Positions 47,918 through 55,606 are shown, numbered from the stretch's first letter. The stretch is DNA of 64,000 bases from an uncultured Lachnospiraceae bacterium (GCA_944381575.1 CALWLS010000006.1:62001-126000); one strand, 5' to 3'. Notes: generated by a model from the sequence alone, not told the origin. A program made the numbers and translations.

Positions 47918-48946
47918 ATGAAATTAAAATACAGGATCATCGAAAGAGGCGTAGCTGACGGACTTGTACCGTTCCCTCTCGTATTTATCGACAAGAAGGA
48001 CGTTGAGGCCTGCGGTCTTACATATCTTGAGGCTTTCCAGAAGATAGCAGATGAGTACAAGGACGACTGCATGGCAGCCGATATTATTGATATGAACGCC
48101 GTGACCGTAAGCTCCGACGGCATCATGGGCGATGCAGCAGTAGTTGCATTTGCATCCCTTGATCACGGTAAGATCAACAAGGACTTTGGTTTCATCAATG
48201 TCAGCGAGATCCCTTACTATCCGGAGATCGTCAAGGATGAGCCTCACATGAAGCAGTGGGAGCTGGACGGATTCGTAGGAAAGAGGCTCTACAGAGGCCC
48301 TAATATGGAAGACAGAGGCTTCAGGAACGTTCATAACGAGAACATGACAATGACCGGACGCATCGCAAACAACAACACAGGTTCTGAGATGATGAACCTT
48401 GTGGAGATGACGGAGATCCTTGTTCCGTGCTTCGGAATGAACCAGATCATGAAGGACGGAGACGTGCTTGTGGGAATCGCAGGCGCAGAGATCTCAGTCG
48501 GAATCGGAATGGTCGTAAGAGAGAAGCTCGGACGTATATTCAACTGGTCCTACGGCGCAGGCCAGACGGCCCATAACTCAGCTAAGTATGCTAAGACCGT
48601 TAAGTCAGACTATCCTGCTATCGTAGCTCCTAAGCCGGTACACGCTGAGCATGTATTAAAGGCTCTGGATGCAGGTCTTGTAGTAGGAAGAGATCTTGGC
48701 TGCTCACCTGTAAACCTTGCCATCGCTCATGCTGGCGGATATGAGATAGATCTTGATAACATCACTGAGAGAGCATGGATCGAGCTCGAGTCTGTAGGCT
48801 GCTCAAAGGATGAGTTAAGCAAGCCTTCACCTAAGATGTCAAGGGAAGAGATCATAGCAAAGGCTGATGAGATACTTCCTGGAATCCCTACGGCTAAGCT
48901 GTATAAGGCAAGCGAGATCGTTACAAAGAAGGAGCTTGAGGTCTGA
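47918..48946 (+). CDS. Unknown 342-aa protein, possible enzyme
   Basis: I cannot place this in a family. It is a soluble protein of 342 residues with a high density of conserved-looking charged and polar motifs: ASLDHGKINKDFGFINVSEI, FRNVHNENMTMTGRIANNNTG, EILVPCFGMNQIMKDGDVLV, AGAEISVGIGMVVREKLG, GAGQTAHNSAKYAKTV and GRDLGCSPVNLAIAHAGGYE. Histidines (HNEN, TAHNS, IAHAGG) and cysteines (PCFG, LGCSP) could bind metal or act in catalysis. The start is ATG 47918 after GAGAGG; the frame is open 30 bp further to TTG 47888 but that overlaps the upstream gene. Followed by terminators. A racemase, lyase or dehydratase role in the pathway is only a guess from context. Confidence 0.85.
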   Translation: MKLKYRIIERGVADGLVPFPLVFIDKKDVEACGLTYLEAFQKIADEYKDDCMAADIIDMNAVTVSSDGIMGDAAVVAFASLDHGKINKDFGFINVSEIPYYPEIVKDEPHMKQWELDGFVGKRLYRGPNMEDRGFRNVHNENMTMTGRIANNNTGSEMMNLVEMTEILVPCFGMNQIMKDGDVLVGIAGAEISVGIGMVVREKLGRIFNWSYGAGQTAHNSAKYAKTVKSDYPAIVAPKPVHAEHVLKALDAGLVVGRDLGCSPVNLAIAHAGGYEIDLDNITERAWIELESVGCSKDELSKPSPKMSREEIIAKADEILPGIPTAKLYKASEIVTKKELEV

Positions 48947-48993
48947 TCACAAAACCTTGATGGGTCGATCAAACCAGTCCGTATAATCAATAC

Positions 48994-49019
48994 CGTTTCC
49001 CCGCTGAAGCGGGGAAACG
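48994..49019 (+). terminator. Perfect hairpin after the 342-aa protein gene
   Basis: CGTTTCCCCGC (48994-49004), loop TGAA, GCGGGGAAACG (49009-49019); 11 perfect pairs, but no T-run; followed by the hairpin at 49039. Confidence 0.75.
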
Positions 49020-49038
49020 ATAAAGATAAAACTATCAA

Positions 49039-49067
49039 AAAACACTGGATAAAGGATAGTGTTTTTT
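49039..49067 (+). terminator. Rho-independent terminator before the second part of the cluster
   Basis: AAAACACT (49039-49046), 11-nt loop, AGTGTTTT (49058-49065) continuing as a T7 run. ACTATC/GATAGT (49031, 49055) gives an alternative pairing. A TATAAT at 49146-49151 suggests a new promoter, with no clear -35. Confidence 0.85.
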
Positions 49068-49216
49068 TGTGCTCAAAAATGCCGCCCGTATGAATTTTCA
49101 GAATATCTCACAGGGCGTTGGTAAAATGTGTAGTGCAAAATCCCGTATAATTTGGTAATATTAAATGTACTGCAAAGAGAATTGCCGTAATTACACGGGA
49201 AATCAAAGGAGACATT

Positions 49217-49579
49217 ATGTCAGAGGAATTTATTATAGCGTATGCCGACAAATCCGTACTTAAGATATCAGGACTTAATATCAAAGGTATGAGCACTACC
49301 GAGGTCGAGGATCTGTTATCGGATAAGCTCAAGGCGTTTGTAAGAGTCATAGGCGTTACAGGAAGCTCGATAGAGATGGACGTGTATGACATCGACCCGG
49401 AGCAGGTAAGAAAGAACGCCGATGGAGTCATAGATACCATCGCTCTTGCGGAGGGCATCTCTGTAAGCGATGTCACAAGCTTAAGCTGCAGCGACAGGAT
49501 CGTTCCGGTGGATTTCAACAACATACCTGACGAGCCTATATCGGACTGCCCTATGGAAAGGTGGATCAAGAGAGGATGA
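49217..49579 (+). CDS. Unknown 120-aa protein upstream of the MoaB-like gene
   Basis: I do not recognise this protein. It is acidic and soluble, with FIIAYADKSVLKISGLNIKG, TTEVEDLLSDKLKAFVRVIG, VTGSSIEMDVYDIDPEQ and a C-terminal DCPMERWIKRG. No signal peptide. AAAGGAGA precedes the ATG. Its TGA overlaps the ATG of the MoaB-like gene (ATGA), so translation is coupled and a physical partnership is likely. Confidence 0.8.
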   Translation: MSEEFIIAYADKSVLKISGLNIKGMSTTEVEDLLSDKLKAFVRVIGVTGSSIEMDVYDIDPEQVRKNADGVIDTIALAEGISVSDVTSLSCSDRIVPVDFNNIPDEPISDCPMERWIKRG

Positions 49580-50112
49580 AGGCATATATACTTCCTACCG
49601 GAAATGAGATACTTGAGGGGATAGTAAGGGATCTTGACGCTCCTGAGATCATGAGACAGATAGTAGCCGAGTGGCCTGCTGCGGAGGTGACCAGGGTATC
49701 GCCGATAATAGATGAGGAAGACGCCATATTCAAAAAGATCTGTGATGCTGCAGAGACCGGGGCTGATCTTATCGTACTAATAGGCGGCAGCGGAGGAGGA
49801 CACAGGTTTTCAAATTCCCTCGGACGTGATTTTACGCACACCGCCCTTGTAAGATACCTTGACGAGTATTCGGCAAGGGAGATATACGGCAAGAACGGAC
49901 ACATGTGGAGCAAGTTAGTATGCGGGAAGAAGCATAACGCATTGTTCATAAATGTACCCGGGCCGTTCCAGGAGGCCAAGGCCGCCATGGAGGCATGTGT
50001 AGCAAAGATGCATGAGGGAGCCGGGGTAGAGGATATAAGTAAGGCAATGGCTCAGGCAGTATTTGAGAAATATCCAAAGGGAGCCGCATCCTTTGAGGAA
50101 AGCGGCAAGTAA
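49576..50112 (+). CDS. MoaB/MogA-like molybdopterin-binding-fold protein
   Basis: 178 residues with the MoCF-biosynthesis fold of MoaB/MogA/CinA: YILPTGNEILEGIVRDLDAP resembles the TGDEI/DxN N-terminal motif, LIVLIGGSGGGHRFSNSLGR the GG(T)G loop, and INVPGPFQEAKAAMEAC the NxPGxP late loop. It is shorter than CinA and has no MoeA domains. No molybdenum-cofactor gene is in the window and no molybdoenzyme adjoins it, so the fold may be reused to bind another phosphorylated or nucleotide-like ligand. The start is ATG 49576 (coupled to the previous stop) rather than GTG 49561. Confidence 0.75.
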   Translation: MKAYILPTGNEILEGIVRDLDAPEIMRQIVAEWPAAEVTRVSPIIDEEDAIFKKICDAAETGADLIVLIGGSGGGHRFSNSLGRDFTHTALVRYLDEYSAREIYGKNGHMWSKLVCGKKHNALFINVPGPFQEAKAAMEACVAKMHEGAGVEDISKAMAQAVFEKYPKGAASFEESGK

Positions 50113-50134
50113 AATATAAGGAGCTGATTTATCT

Positions 50135-50818
50135 ATGACAGGGGGGCTTAGCAGGCTTTCATCGGTCGGGTTTACATCTTTAAGCCAGCAGGTGACCAAC
50201 GAACTGAGAAAATCCATAATCGAAAACAGGCTGAAGGCAGGGACAAGACTGACTGAGAGTGAGCTGAGTACAACCCTCGGGGTCAGCCGCACGGTCATAA
50301 GGGAGGCTATAGCCGTCCTTAATAAGGATGGATTTCTTGAAAAGGAATCCAGCCACTGTACAAGAGTGGCGAGCTATTCGGCAAAGGACATAAGCGAGAT
50401 CTATGATATGAGGGCCTGCCTCGAGTCCGGAGCGCTGGAACTCATGGAGGATCCGAGGCTTATAGTCGATGAGCTTAAGGCCATAAATGAAAAGGCTAAA
50501 GCCATAGCCCTTACGGAGCCTTTTGACGGGCTTGCCTTTGTTGAGGCGGACATGGATTTCCATACATGCATAATCAAGTATGCCGACAACAGCATAATGA
50601 TGGATTCATGGCACCGCATCATAGGCCCGCTTCAGGTACTTTTGCACAGATATATTTTCTTTATCGTCAATAATACCGTGGAAAAGAGAGCCTCCTATGA
50701 CCATAACCGCATCATAGAAAAATTCGGAACCGGTGATAAAAAGCTTATAAATGAAGTTTTAAAGGATCACAGCATGGTCATGAAGCAGATCCTTTTGGAA
50801 AAGCTGCTGGAAGCATAA
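50135..50818 (+). CDS. GntR-family regulator with FCD domain
   Basis: 227-residue DNA-binding repressor or activator. N-terminal winged helix (SLSQQVTNELRKSIIENRLK, GTRLTESELSTTLGVSRTVI with REAIAVLNKDGFLE) and a C-terminal FCD ligand domain with ADMDFHTCIIKYADN and further histidines (HRIIGP, YDHNRII, KDHSMVM) that may hold a metal and an organic acid. FadR/LldR-type members sense carboxylates such as lactate or sugar acids. AAGGAG precedes the ATG. It sits inside the cluster and is the natural candidate for binding the TGTCGA/GTATAC repeats at 41579, 41625 and 47417. Confidence 0.92.
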   Translation: MTGGLSRLSSVGFTSLSQQVTNELRKSIIENRLKAGTRLTESELSTTLGVSRTVIREAIAVLNKDGFLEKESSHCTRVASYSAKDISEIYDMRACLESGALELMEDPRLIVDELKAINEKAKAIALTEPFDGLAFVEADMDFHTCIIKYADNSIMMDSWHRIIGPLQVLLHRYIFFIVNNTVEKRASYDHNRIIEKFGTGDKKLINEVLKDHSMVMKQILLEKLLEA

Positions 50819-50867
50819 GCTTTTATGAGCTGCATTGCCTTAAAATTATTTGTTTTGAGGTAACAGC

Positions 50868-52148
50868 ATGTCGACTTCCACAAAATTAGTAGAGAACGTA
50901 AAACTGCCCAGGTTTGTAAGGGTAAGACAGGAATTTCCCCACTCCGAGCTTACGGATGAGGAAGTATTAAAGATTTTTAACGAGCAGATAAAGGCCATGG
51001 AGGGCAGGGTAAAGCCCGGCCAGAGGATCTGTATAACGGCTGGAAGCCGCGGCATAGATCATATGCCGATGATTTTAAAGGCAATATCCGACTGGGTGAA
51101 GTCCAAGGGCGGATCGCCGTTTATTGTTCCTGCCATGGGTTCTCATGGAGGCGCGGTGGCAGAAGGGCAAAAGGCGCTTTTAGCAAGCCTTGGTATCACG
51201 GAAGAGACCATAGGCTGCCCTATACTGTCATCCATGGAGACGGTGCATATCGATACCGTGGACGGCCTTGAGGTGCATATAGATAAGAATGCCTATGAAG
51301 CCGACGGCATAATCCTGTGCAACCGCATAAAGGCTCACACGAGCTTTAACGGGCCTTTTGAATCAGGCCTTATGAAGATCATAGCCATAGGGCTTGGCAA
51401 GCAGCACGGAGCCTATACCTGCCACGCCATGGGCGACGATCATATGTCCGAGAGGATAGAGGCTATAGGAAAGTCTGTCATAAGGAATGCAAATGTTTTG
51501 TTCGGCACGGCTCTCCTTGAAAACGCCTTTGACAGGACATTTAAATTAGAGGTCATAACCTCCGAGGACATAGAAAAGAGAGAGCCGGAGCTGTTAAAGG
51601 AAGCAAAGGCTGCCATGGGCAGGCTGTATTTCGACGACTGCGATATCCTTGTGGTAAGGGCCATAGGCAAAAACTACACGGGAGCGGGCATGGACCCGAA
51701 TGTGGTCGGACGCTGCGTCAATCCAAAGCTTAAGATGGGCATAGAGTCACAGCGTCTGTGTATACTGGACTTAAGCGATGAATCACACGGCAACGCTACC
51801 GGCATGGGCAGGGCCGACTTTGCGCCAAAGAGGTTCTTTGACAAGATAAGCATGGATGATACCTATCCTAACGGCATCACCAGCTACAGCATATCGGCCT
51901 ACAGGATACCTATGATCATGGATAATGATAAGGAATCCATCCAGGCCGCTGTAGTAAGCTCATTAAATATCAACTATGATGATCCGAGGATCATAGTGAT
52001 AGATAATTCCCTTGAGATAGAGGAGATCCTTATCTCTGAGGCTATGATAGAGGAAGCCCGCGGCATAAAGGAGCTTTCCATAACAGGCGAGCCGTTTGAG
52101 CTTGAATTCAGTGAGAGCGGAGAGCTGCTTACGACAGCCCGCGCATAA
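50868..52148 (+). CDS. LarA-like (DUF2088) protein, candidate nickel-pincer 2-hydroxyacid racemase/epimerase
   Basis: 426 residues of the LarA superfamily. LarA of Lactobacillus is a lactate racemase with a nickel-pincer nucleotide on a lysine. Visible here are PAMGSHGGAVAEG (His93, in place of the GTHRP loop of LarA), NRIKAHTSFNGPFESGLMK (His157, Lys170) and IGLGKQHGAYTCHAMGDDH (His180, His186, His192). These could be the metal histidines and the cofactor lysine, although the spacing differs from LarA. Cofactor genes larB, larC and larE are absent from the window. GAGG precedes the ATG. A racemase, epimerase or dehydratase acting on the imported compound is inferred. Confidence 0.82.
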   Translation: MSTSTKLVENVKLPRFVRVRQEFPHSELTDEEVLKIFNEQIKAMEGRVKPGQRICITAGSRGIDHMPMILKAISDWVKSKGGSPFIVPAMGSHGGAVAEGQKALLASLGITEETIGCPILSSMETVHIDTVDGLEVHIDKNAYEADGIILCNRIKAHTSFNGPFESGLMKIIAIGLGKQHGAYTCHAMGDDHMSERIEAIGKSVIRNANVLFGTALLENAFDRTFKLEVITSEDIEKREPELLKEAKAAMGRLYFDDCDILVVRAIGKNYTGAGMDPNVVGRCVNPKLKMGIESQRLCILDLSDESHGNATGMGRADFAPKRFFDKISMDDTYPNGITSYSISAYRIPMIMDNDKESIQAAVVSSLNINYDDPRIIVIDNSLEIEEILISEAMIEEARGIKELSITGEPFELEFSESGELLTTARA

Positions 52149-52167
52149 AAACAAACAGGAGCAAACT

Positions 52168-52890
52168 ATGCTTAAGACAGGCATATTGGGAGGCACCTTC
52201 GATCCGCCACACAATGCTCATATAATGATGGCTGTCGCTGCCATTGAGGAGGCGGGCCTTGACAGAGTCATACTTATGCCTAACGGAGACCCGCCGCACA
52301 AAAAAGCGCGGGTCTCCGCTTCATGCAGGCTGAAAATGACAAGGCTTGCGGCAGAAGAGATACTTAAGCTGCTCAATAAGGCAGGCAAAGCGGCTGCCGG
52401 GGATGTAAACGGCTTTATTAATGAAAATGAAGATATCGGAAAGGCAAACGACTGCGGCTGCGGCAAAAATGAGCCCGCCGCAGGTAAGAAAACGGAGATA
52501 CTCGTAAGCGACCTTGAGATCGTAAAAACCGGCCCGAGCTTCCTGGCTGATTCCATTGAGGAGATAAGCCGGCTTTATCCGGAGGACGAGCTGTATTTTA
52601 TTGCGGGAGGCGACGCCATTTCCAGTATGGCTTCCTGGTATAAGGCGGAGAGGATATTTGAGAAGGCTTCCATACTCGCATTTAAAAGAAAGGGGCCTTT
52701 AAACTTGAATATTGAGCCGGCAGTAAGATATCTTGAAAGACGCGGGGCAAAAGTTGTTTTAGTCGATTGTGAGCTTCCGGATATCTCCTCGACTGAGATA
52801 AGAAGGCTGATAACCGATGGCAGGCCCTATGAGAAATATCTGCCGGAAACAGTCAGCCGCTATATAAAAGAAAATAAATTGTATTCTTGA
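52168..52890 (+). CDS. nadD: Nicotinate-nucleotide adenylyltransferase
   Basis: Forms deamido-NAD from nicotinate mononucleotide and ATP. The 240 residues have GGTFDPPHNAH (His15, His18; the usual HxGH is HNAH here), MPNGDPPHKKARVSASCRLKM, FIAGGDAISSMASWYKAERI, ILAFKR and ISSTEIRRLI. A hydrophilic insertion of about 40 residues (70-110) with DCGCG interrupts the domain and makes it longer than the usual 200. AGGAG precedes ATG 52168; the frame extends upstream into the LarA-like gene but without similarity. Its last codons contain the -35 element of the tRNA promoter. Confidence 0.93.
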   Translation: MLKTGILGGTFDPPHNAHIMMAVAAIEEAGLDRVILMPNGDPPHKKARVSASCRLKMTRLAAEEILKLLNKAGKAAAGDVNGFINENEDIGKANDCGCGKNEPAAGKKTEILVSDLEIVKTGPSFLADSIEEISRLYPEDELYFIAGGDAISSMASWYKAERIFEKASILAFKRKGPLNLNIEPAVRYLERRGAKVVLVDCELPDISSTEIRRLITDGRPYEKYLPETVSRYIKENKLYS

Positions 52891-52915
52891 CATGGCATCA
52901 TGATTTATCTATAAT
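52887..52915 (+). promoter_or_regulatory. Consensus promoter of tRNA-Arg
   Basis: TTGACA (52887-52892), 17-bp spacer, TATAAT (52910-52915), both elements perfect. The TGA of the -35 is the stop codon of nadD. Confidence 0.93.
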
Positions 52916-52939
52916 ATCAAATGCGCCGTAACTGGCCGT

Positions 52940-53013
52940 GCACTAGTAGCTCAATTGGATAGAGCGTTCGGCTACGGACCGAAAGGTTGGGAGTTCGAGC
53001 CTTCTCTGGTGCA
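52940..53013 (+). tRNA. tRNA-Arg (anticodon ACG)
   Basis: Full cloverleaf. Acceptor GCACTAG pairs with CTGGTGC, discriminator A at 53013, D-arm AGCTCAATTGGATAGAGC, anticodon stem TTCGG/CCGAA around loop CTACGGA (anticodon ACG, A34 presumably edited to inosine by TadA), variable loop, and T-arm with GTTCGAGCC. CCA is not encoded. Reads CGU, CGC and CGA codons. Confidence 0.97.
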
Positions 53014-53017
53014 TGAT

Positions 53018-53061
53018 AAAAGCCGGGTCTTGACAGTTATCTGTCGGGATCCGGCTTTTTT
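53018..53061 (+). terminator. Terminator of tRNA-Arg, inside the end of hicB
   Basis: AAAAGCCGG (53018-53026) pairs with CCGGCTTTT (53051-53059), with inner TGACAG/CTGTC, then T-run to 53061. On the minus strand the same DNA encodes the last HicB codons. Confidence 0.9.
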
Positions 53062-53423
53062 AATGCATATTCGGCGTCAGCTTTTGACAAAAGATATATG
53101 CAGTATTGATTCATACTTATATTTTCCTGTCTGGAATGTTCTGCAAGGCTTAAGTGCAGACTCTTTGGCATGCGCAGCTTAAATTGCCCGGAGTAATCAT
53201 TGATCCGCTTAGGTTCCGGTATCTCAATGCCTTCTTCAATGGCTGCCATGAGCCATTCTTTTTTTGCATCAAGAGCATTTTGTGCAGTGTCAGCAATATT
53301 CTCTCCGCAGGTAATGCAGCCTGGAAGTTCCGGAAATGAAGCAGTAAACCCGCCCTCAGAAAGATCCTCAATTATTTCCATTTTGTACGGGAGGTTCATA
53401 TAGTATTTAAGATCTTTTATCAT
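53037..53423 (-). CDS. hicB: HicB-type antitoxin
   Basis: Antitoxin of a type II HicAB system: binds HicA and represses the operon. The 128 residues have a partial RNase H-fold HicB domain (KMEIIEDLSEGGFTASFPEL, PGCITCGENIADTAQNALDA) and a C-terminal ribbon-helix-helix/Arc-like DNA-binding part (FKLRMPKSLHLSLAEHSRQE, NISMNQYCIYLLSK). GAGGAGGAG sets ATG 53423, overlapping hicA by 17 bp. The C-terminal DPDR is encoded by the loop side of the tRNA terminator. Confidence 0.92.
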   Translation of the reverse strand: MIKDLKYYMNLPYKMEIIEDLSEGGFTASFPELPGCITCGENIADTAQNALDAKKEWLMAAIEEGIEIPEPKRINDYSGQFKLRMPKSLHLSLAEHSRQENISMNQYCIYLLSKADAEYALKKPDPDR

Positions 53424-53661
53424 TTTGCTCCTCCTCTTCAATAATTTGTTTAATAAGCTCTATGTATACTCTCTTTATTGGTCTGTGTTTCGGTATGGTT
53501 ACGGGAAAGTGTCCGTCTTTACGGAATGTATAATGACTGTTTCCGCTGCCGGGCCTGGTAAGTTTATAACCATAATGATTCATTATTTTGGTTATTTCCT
53601 CGAATCTGATATCATTTGAGAGGGAATTGAATTTTGAAATTAATTTATCAAATTTTGACAT
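53407..53661 (-). CDS. hicA: HicA-type mRNA interferase toxin
   Basis: 84-residue double-stranded-RNA-binding-like toxin that cleaves mRNA, released when HicB is degraded. NHYGYKLTRPGSGNSHYTFRK contains the conserved active-site histidine (SHYTFR), and HFPVTIPKHRPIKRVYIELI follows. It precedes hicB on the minus strand, in the hicA-hicB order, with AAGGAG before ATG 53661. The pair is slightly AT-richer than the housekeeping genes. Confidence 0.9.
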   Translation of the reverse strand: MSKFDKLISKFNSLSNDIRFEEITKIMNHYGYKLTRPGSGNSHYTFRKDGHFPVTIPKHRPIKRVYIELIKQIIEEEEQNDKRS

Positions 53662-54088
53662 TATTTACTCCTTAATTATAAATGGTGTCATATATGGTGT
53701 CAATTACAAGAAATGAATAAGTTAGAATTATATATAGGGTGTTTCAGGAAAAGAGAAAAATAATAGAAATAAGAGTATAGAAAATGAAATAAGATTATAT
53801 TTCTATATTATAAACGGTTATTTATTAATTATTTCTTAAAAATGCATCGTAATATTTTCGTAAGAATTTGAAAAGTAAAAGTAATAGCTAAAATAGGAGA
53901 CAGCAAATATAATAGGCGACAGTAGGATAAAGCATAGCCTCTTAGCCACATCTTGTATGTGAAATCGATACAGTATACAAAAAAGTATTGATTTATAGCT
54001 CACAGAGTAGTAAACTATGCAACGTAATTATTATCATACTCGCGTAATGTATAGTTACACGGGTAAAGAAAAAGGAGAGTGCATTCAA
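53662..54088. promoter_or_regulatory. AT-rich intergenic region with promoter of the choline-binding-type surface gene
   Basis: TTGATT (53988-53993), 17-bp spacer and TAAACT (54011-54016) form the likely promoter. AAATCGATAC (53962-53971) and GTATTGATTT (53985-53994) form an inverted repeat overlapping the -35. A GTATAC lies in between. The rest is AT-rich and has no ORF or RNA I can recognise. Confidence 0.5.
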
Positions 54089-55540
54089 ATGAGAAAGCAG
54101 ACAAAATTAGCTGTTGGAGTTTCAGCAGCTGCTCTGTTAGCTATCGGTGCATCAATGACATCATTCGCAGAGACTCGTGGATGGGTTAACGAGGGTGATG
54201 CTTGGTACTACTACGATAACAGCGGAGACTATGTAACAGACAGATGGAAGAGCTACAATGGTAACTACTTCTACCTTGGCGATGAGGGTTACATGCTCAC
54301 AAACCAGCTCGTAGAGGATGGCGACAACTACTACTATGTAGATGCTAACGGTGCTATGGTTAGAAACACATGGGTAGCTATCGCAGCTGACGAGGACGAG
54401 GAAGAGGATGTAGATTACAGATGGTACTACTTCGGATCATCAGGTAAGGCTTACAAGGACTCAACAGGAAAGACCATCAACGGTAAGAAGTATGGCTTCG
54501 ATGAAGAGGGTAAGATGCTCTTCGGATTCGTAGATGCTAACGGTGCTTCAATCAATACCGAGGACGACGCAATCCTTAACTGCACATACTACTATGGGAC
54601 CAATGATGACGGAGCACGTCACTCAGGCTGGTTAAGGTATGAGGATGGTTTCGATACAACTGACTATGACGAGCTTGATTATGCATACTACTGGTTCAAC
54701 TTCGATTCAAACGGAAAGAAGAGAACAAGCATAACAAAGAAGATCAACGGTGAGTGGTACAACTTCGACGAGAACGGCGTTATGATCACAGAGTGGGCTG
54801 ACGGAGCTGCAACAGCTTCAGAGTCAAGGTACTTCAATGACAACCTTGAGAATGGTTCACTTGAGAAGAACGCTTGGATCTGGTCAGAGGCTTCAGAGGA
54901 CTGGGCAATCTATGAGGATGACTCAGATGAGCACTGGTTCAGAACTGATAACAAGGGTTACATCCTTACAGATCAGACAAAGAAGATCAACTCTAAGTGG
55001 TATGTATTCGATGAGTGGGGAATCATGCAGTATGGTCTTGTAGAGCTTGACCAGGCTAAGGTAAGCGGAGCACACCTCGTTCAGGCATTCAATGAGGATA
55101 ATGTTGAGGCTGAGGATCTTTATGCATTAAGCGGTAACTTCTTCTACTTCTCAGACAACGAGGAGACAGATGGAGCTATGAAGACAGGTTCTTCAATCAA
55201 GATCTCTCTTGCTGACGATGACTACACATTCGGATTCACAAAGACAACCGGTGAGGCATTCTGCGGCGTTGAGAACAACAAGGTATACAGAAATGGTATC
55301 CGTCAGGAAGCTGAGGATGACAAATACGCTGTAGTTCTCGGTGGTAAGGGTACAGAGGTTAACGAGTATCTTGTTAACTCAACAGGTACACGTATGAAGG
55401 CTCAGAAGTACTACAAGGACGACAACGATGAGTACTATGTAGTAATGAGCGGTTCTGACAAAGAAGGATACGACATCAGACACGTTGATACTCTTGAAAA
55501 GGCTAAGGCATTCGTTGCTGAAGCTAAGGATGCTGACTGA
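54089..55540 (+). CDS. Secreted choline-binding-type repeat protein (expressed copy)
   Basis: 483-residue exported protein. Signal peptide MRKQTKLAVGVSAAALLAIG ending near SFAE. The mature protein is mostly tandem aromatic repeats of the cell-wall-binding type (PF01473-like): AWYYYDNSGDYVTDRWKSYN, GNYFYLGDEGYMLTNQLV, NYYYVDANGAMVRNTWV, KKYGFDEEGKMLFGFV, EWYNFDENGVMITEW, KWYVFDEWGIMQYGLV. Such repeats bind choline or glucans. It is very acidic (DEDEEEDVD). A C-terminal part with KKYYKDDNDEYYVV repeats is less typical. AAGGAG and ATG 54089; an upstream frame to 54017 overlaps the promoter. A 5'-truncated, inverted second copy lies at 58108-59436. Confidence 0.92.
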   Translation: MRKQTKLAVGVSAAALLAIGASMTSFAETRGWVNEGDAWYYYDNSGDYVTDRWKSYNGNYFYLGDEGYMLTNQLVEDGDNYYYVDANGAMVRNTWVAIAADEDEEEDVDYRWYYFGSSGKAYKDSTGKTINGKKYGFDEEGKMLFGFVDANGASINTEDDAILNCTYYYGTNDDGARHSGWLRYEDGFDTTDYDELDYAYYWFNFDSNGKKRTSITKKINGEWYNFDENGVMITEWADGAATASESRYFNDNLENGSLEKNAWIWSEASEDWAIYEDDSDEHWFRTDNKGYILTDQTKKINSKWYVFDEWGIMQYGLVELDQAKVSGAHLVQAFNEDNVEAEDLYALSGNFFYFSDNEETDGAMKTGSSIKISLADDDYTFGFTKTTGEAFCGVENNKVYRNGIRQEAEDDKYAVVLGGKGTEVNEYLVNSTGTRMKAQKYYKDDNDEYYVVMSGSDKEGYDIRHVDTLEKAKAFVAEAKDAD

Positions 55541-55576
55541 TTAGTAGCATAAATATTCATAAAGAATGTTCTAACC

Positions 55577-55606
55577 AAAAGCGACTCGGGAAACCGGGTC
55601 GCTTTT
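55577..55606 (+). terminator. Terminator of the expressed surface gene
   Basis: AAAAGCGACTCGG (55577-55589), loop GAAA, CCGGGTCGCTTTT (55594-55606). The same stem, with two base changes, ends the inverted copy at 58051. Confidence 0.93.

Noticed and set aside
49561-49575. GTG start for the MoaB-like protein
   Set aside because: The ATG at 49576 overlaps the preceding stop as ATGA and begins the conserved fold right away.
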